A program made the translations under genes and the position numbers. From the NCBI GenBank assembly GCA_916049765.1, contig CAJZIX010000015.1, positions 1-17,862 of the forward strand: a DNA stretch of 17,862 nt, written 5' to 3'. This DNA comes from an uncultured bacterium (GTDB taxonomy: Bacteria > Patescibacteriota > Gracilibacteria > Absconditabacterales > Absconditicoccaceae). The notes under the pieces were generated by a model. That model had not been told where the DNA came from. It did not search any database and saw only the letters and a list, made by a program, of their open reading frames with translations. The stretch's first letter is position 1. Each line of letters opens with the position of its first letter. Shown piece by piece: positions 17,725 to 17,862 of the stretch.

Positions 17725-17862
17725 GTGAGGATAAAGCTTATTTTAAAAAAAGCAACCTTTTATTCAAGACTGCTTTTTAATAATTCAGATTTATATTTTA
17801 TTCGCCCAGATCAAGAAGGGAAAATTACTAAAGCTGGAGAGCCGTATTGCACAATTTGTAGC
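17725..17862 (+). CDS. Partial gene with CxxC motif, runs off the window
   Basis: A + strand frame is open to the window edge and reads NNSDLYFIRP, DQEGKITKAGEPYCTICS. The GEPYCTICS end resembles the zinc-binding PCxxC part of cytidine/deoxycytidylate deaminase-like proteins, where a Gly-Pro stretch leads into C..C. The partner HAE motif expected about 30-40 residues upstream is absent from this frame, so it may be a 5'-truncated or shifted copy, or another CxxC protein. The GTG at 17725 is only a possible start; no Shine-Dalgarno or promoter supports it. The 3' end lies outside the window. Confidence 0.4.
   Translation, partial: MRIKLILKKATFYSRLLFNNSDLYFIRPDQEGKITKAGEPYCTICS

Noticed and set aside
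1..17862. CRISPR arrays, insertion sequences or rRNA genes
   Set aside because: No regularly spaced repeats, no transposase-like protein with flanking inverted repeats, and no rRNA sequence were seen.

Overview
The window (about 35% GC by eye) comes from a bacterium that reads UGA as glycine (translation table 25). This points to the candidate phyla Gracilibacteria (BD1-5) or Absconditabacteria (SR1). Almost every real gene is cut into pieces by in-frame TGA under the standard code and rejoins when TGA is read as Gly. Several of these TGAs sit at family-conserved glycines: SmpB (EAGIVL), glycyl-tRNA synthetase (VGKAFRNEI), the class A PBP (GASTLPQQ), the FtsK C-terminal winged helix (NVGFARAAR) and an NPGN motif. 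True stops are TAA or TAG only. Genes are tightly packed, with convergent pairs 4-5 bp apart, and Shine-Dalgarno sequences are sparse. I see no tRNA, rRNA, CRISPR array or transposase.

Layout. 1-877: a promoter overlapped by a perfect inverted repeat, then an unknown 262-aa protein (+). 882-1754: a small MscS-type channel (-), divergent from 1906-2841, an unknown protein with a C-terminal RNxNPGNL-type domain (+). 2847-4478: lysyl-tRNA synthetase (-). 4680-6341: a badly decayed RND-family transporter with an RDD-like tail (+ pseudogene). 6348-6932: a YgjP-like metallopeptidase (-). 7020-7478: smpB (-). 7609-8169: two small genes (+), one with a Cys/His-rich tail and one ASCH/PUA-like. 8238-9377: a GT4 glycosyltransferase (-), preceded by a decayed reading frame at 9429-9677. 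9679-11352: a bifunctional penicillin-binding protein (+). 11431-12208: a membrane-anchored DUF333 protein with an N-terminal frameshift (+). 12248-16179 (-): a likely operon of a 70-aa protein, glycyl-tRNA synthetase and FtsK. 16314-17689 (-): two tandem paralogous secreted DKNYP-type proteins, each followed by a copy of a ~64-bp repeat. 17725-end: the start of an unresolved gene with a CxxC motif (+).

Together the genes cover translation (LysRS, GlyRS, SmpB), chromosome segregation and division (FtsK), wall synthesis (PBP), surface glycan synthesis (GT4), osmotic protection (MscS) and a set of small exported or membrane proteins of unknown role. The most notable points are the consistent UGA=Gly recoding, a transporter pseudogene whose nonsense changes look like TGA(Gly) to TAA, a one-strand-biased repeated 9-mer AAAATCTGA, and the duplicated DKNYP genes with their 3' flanks. 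I did not find a clearly new multi-gene system.
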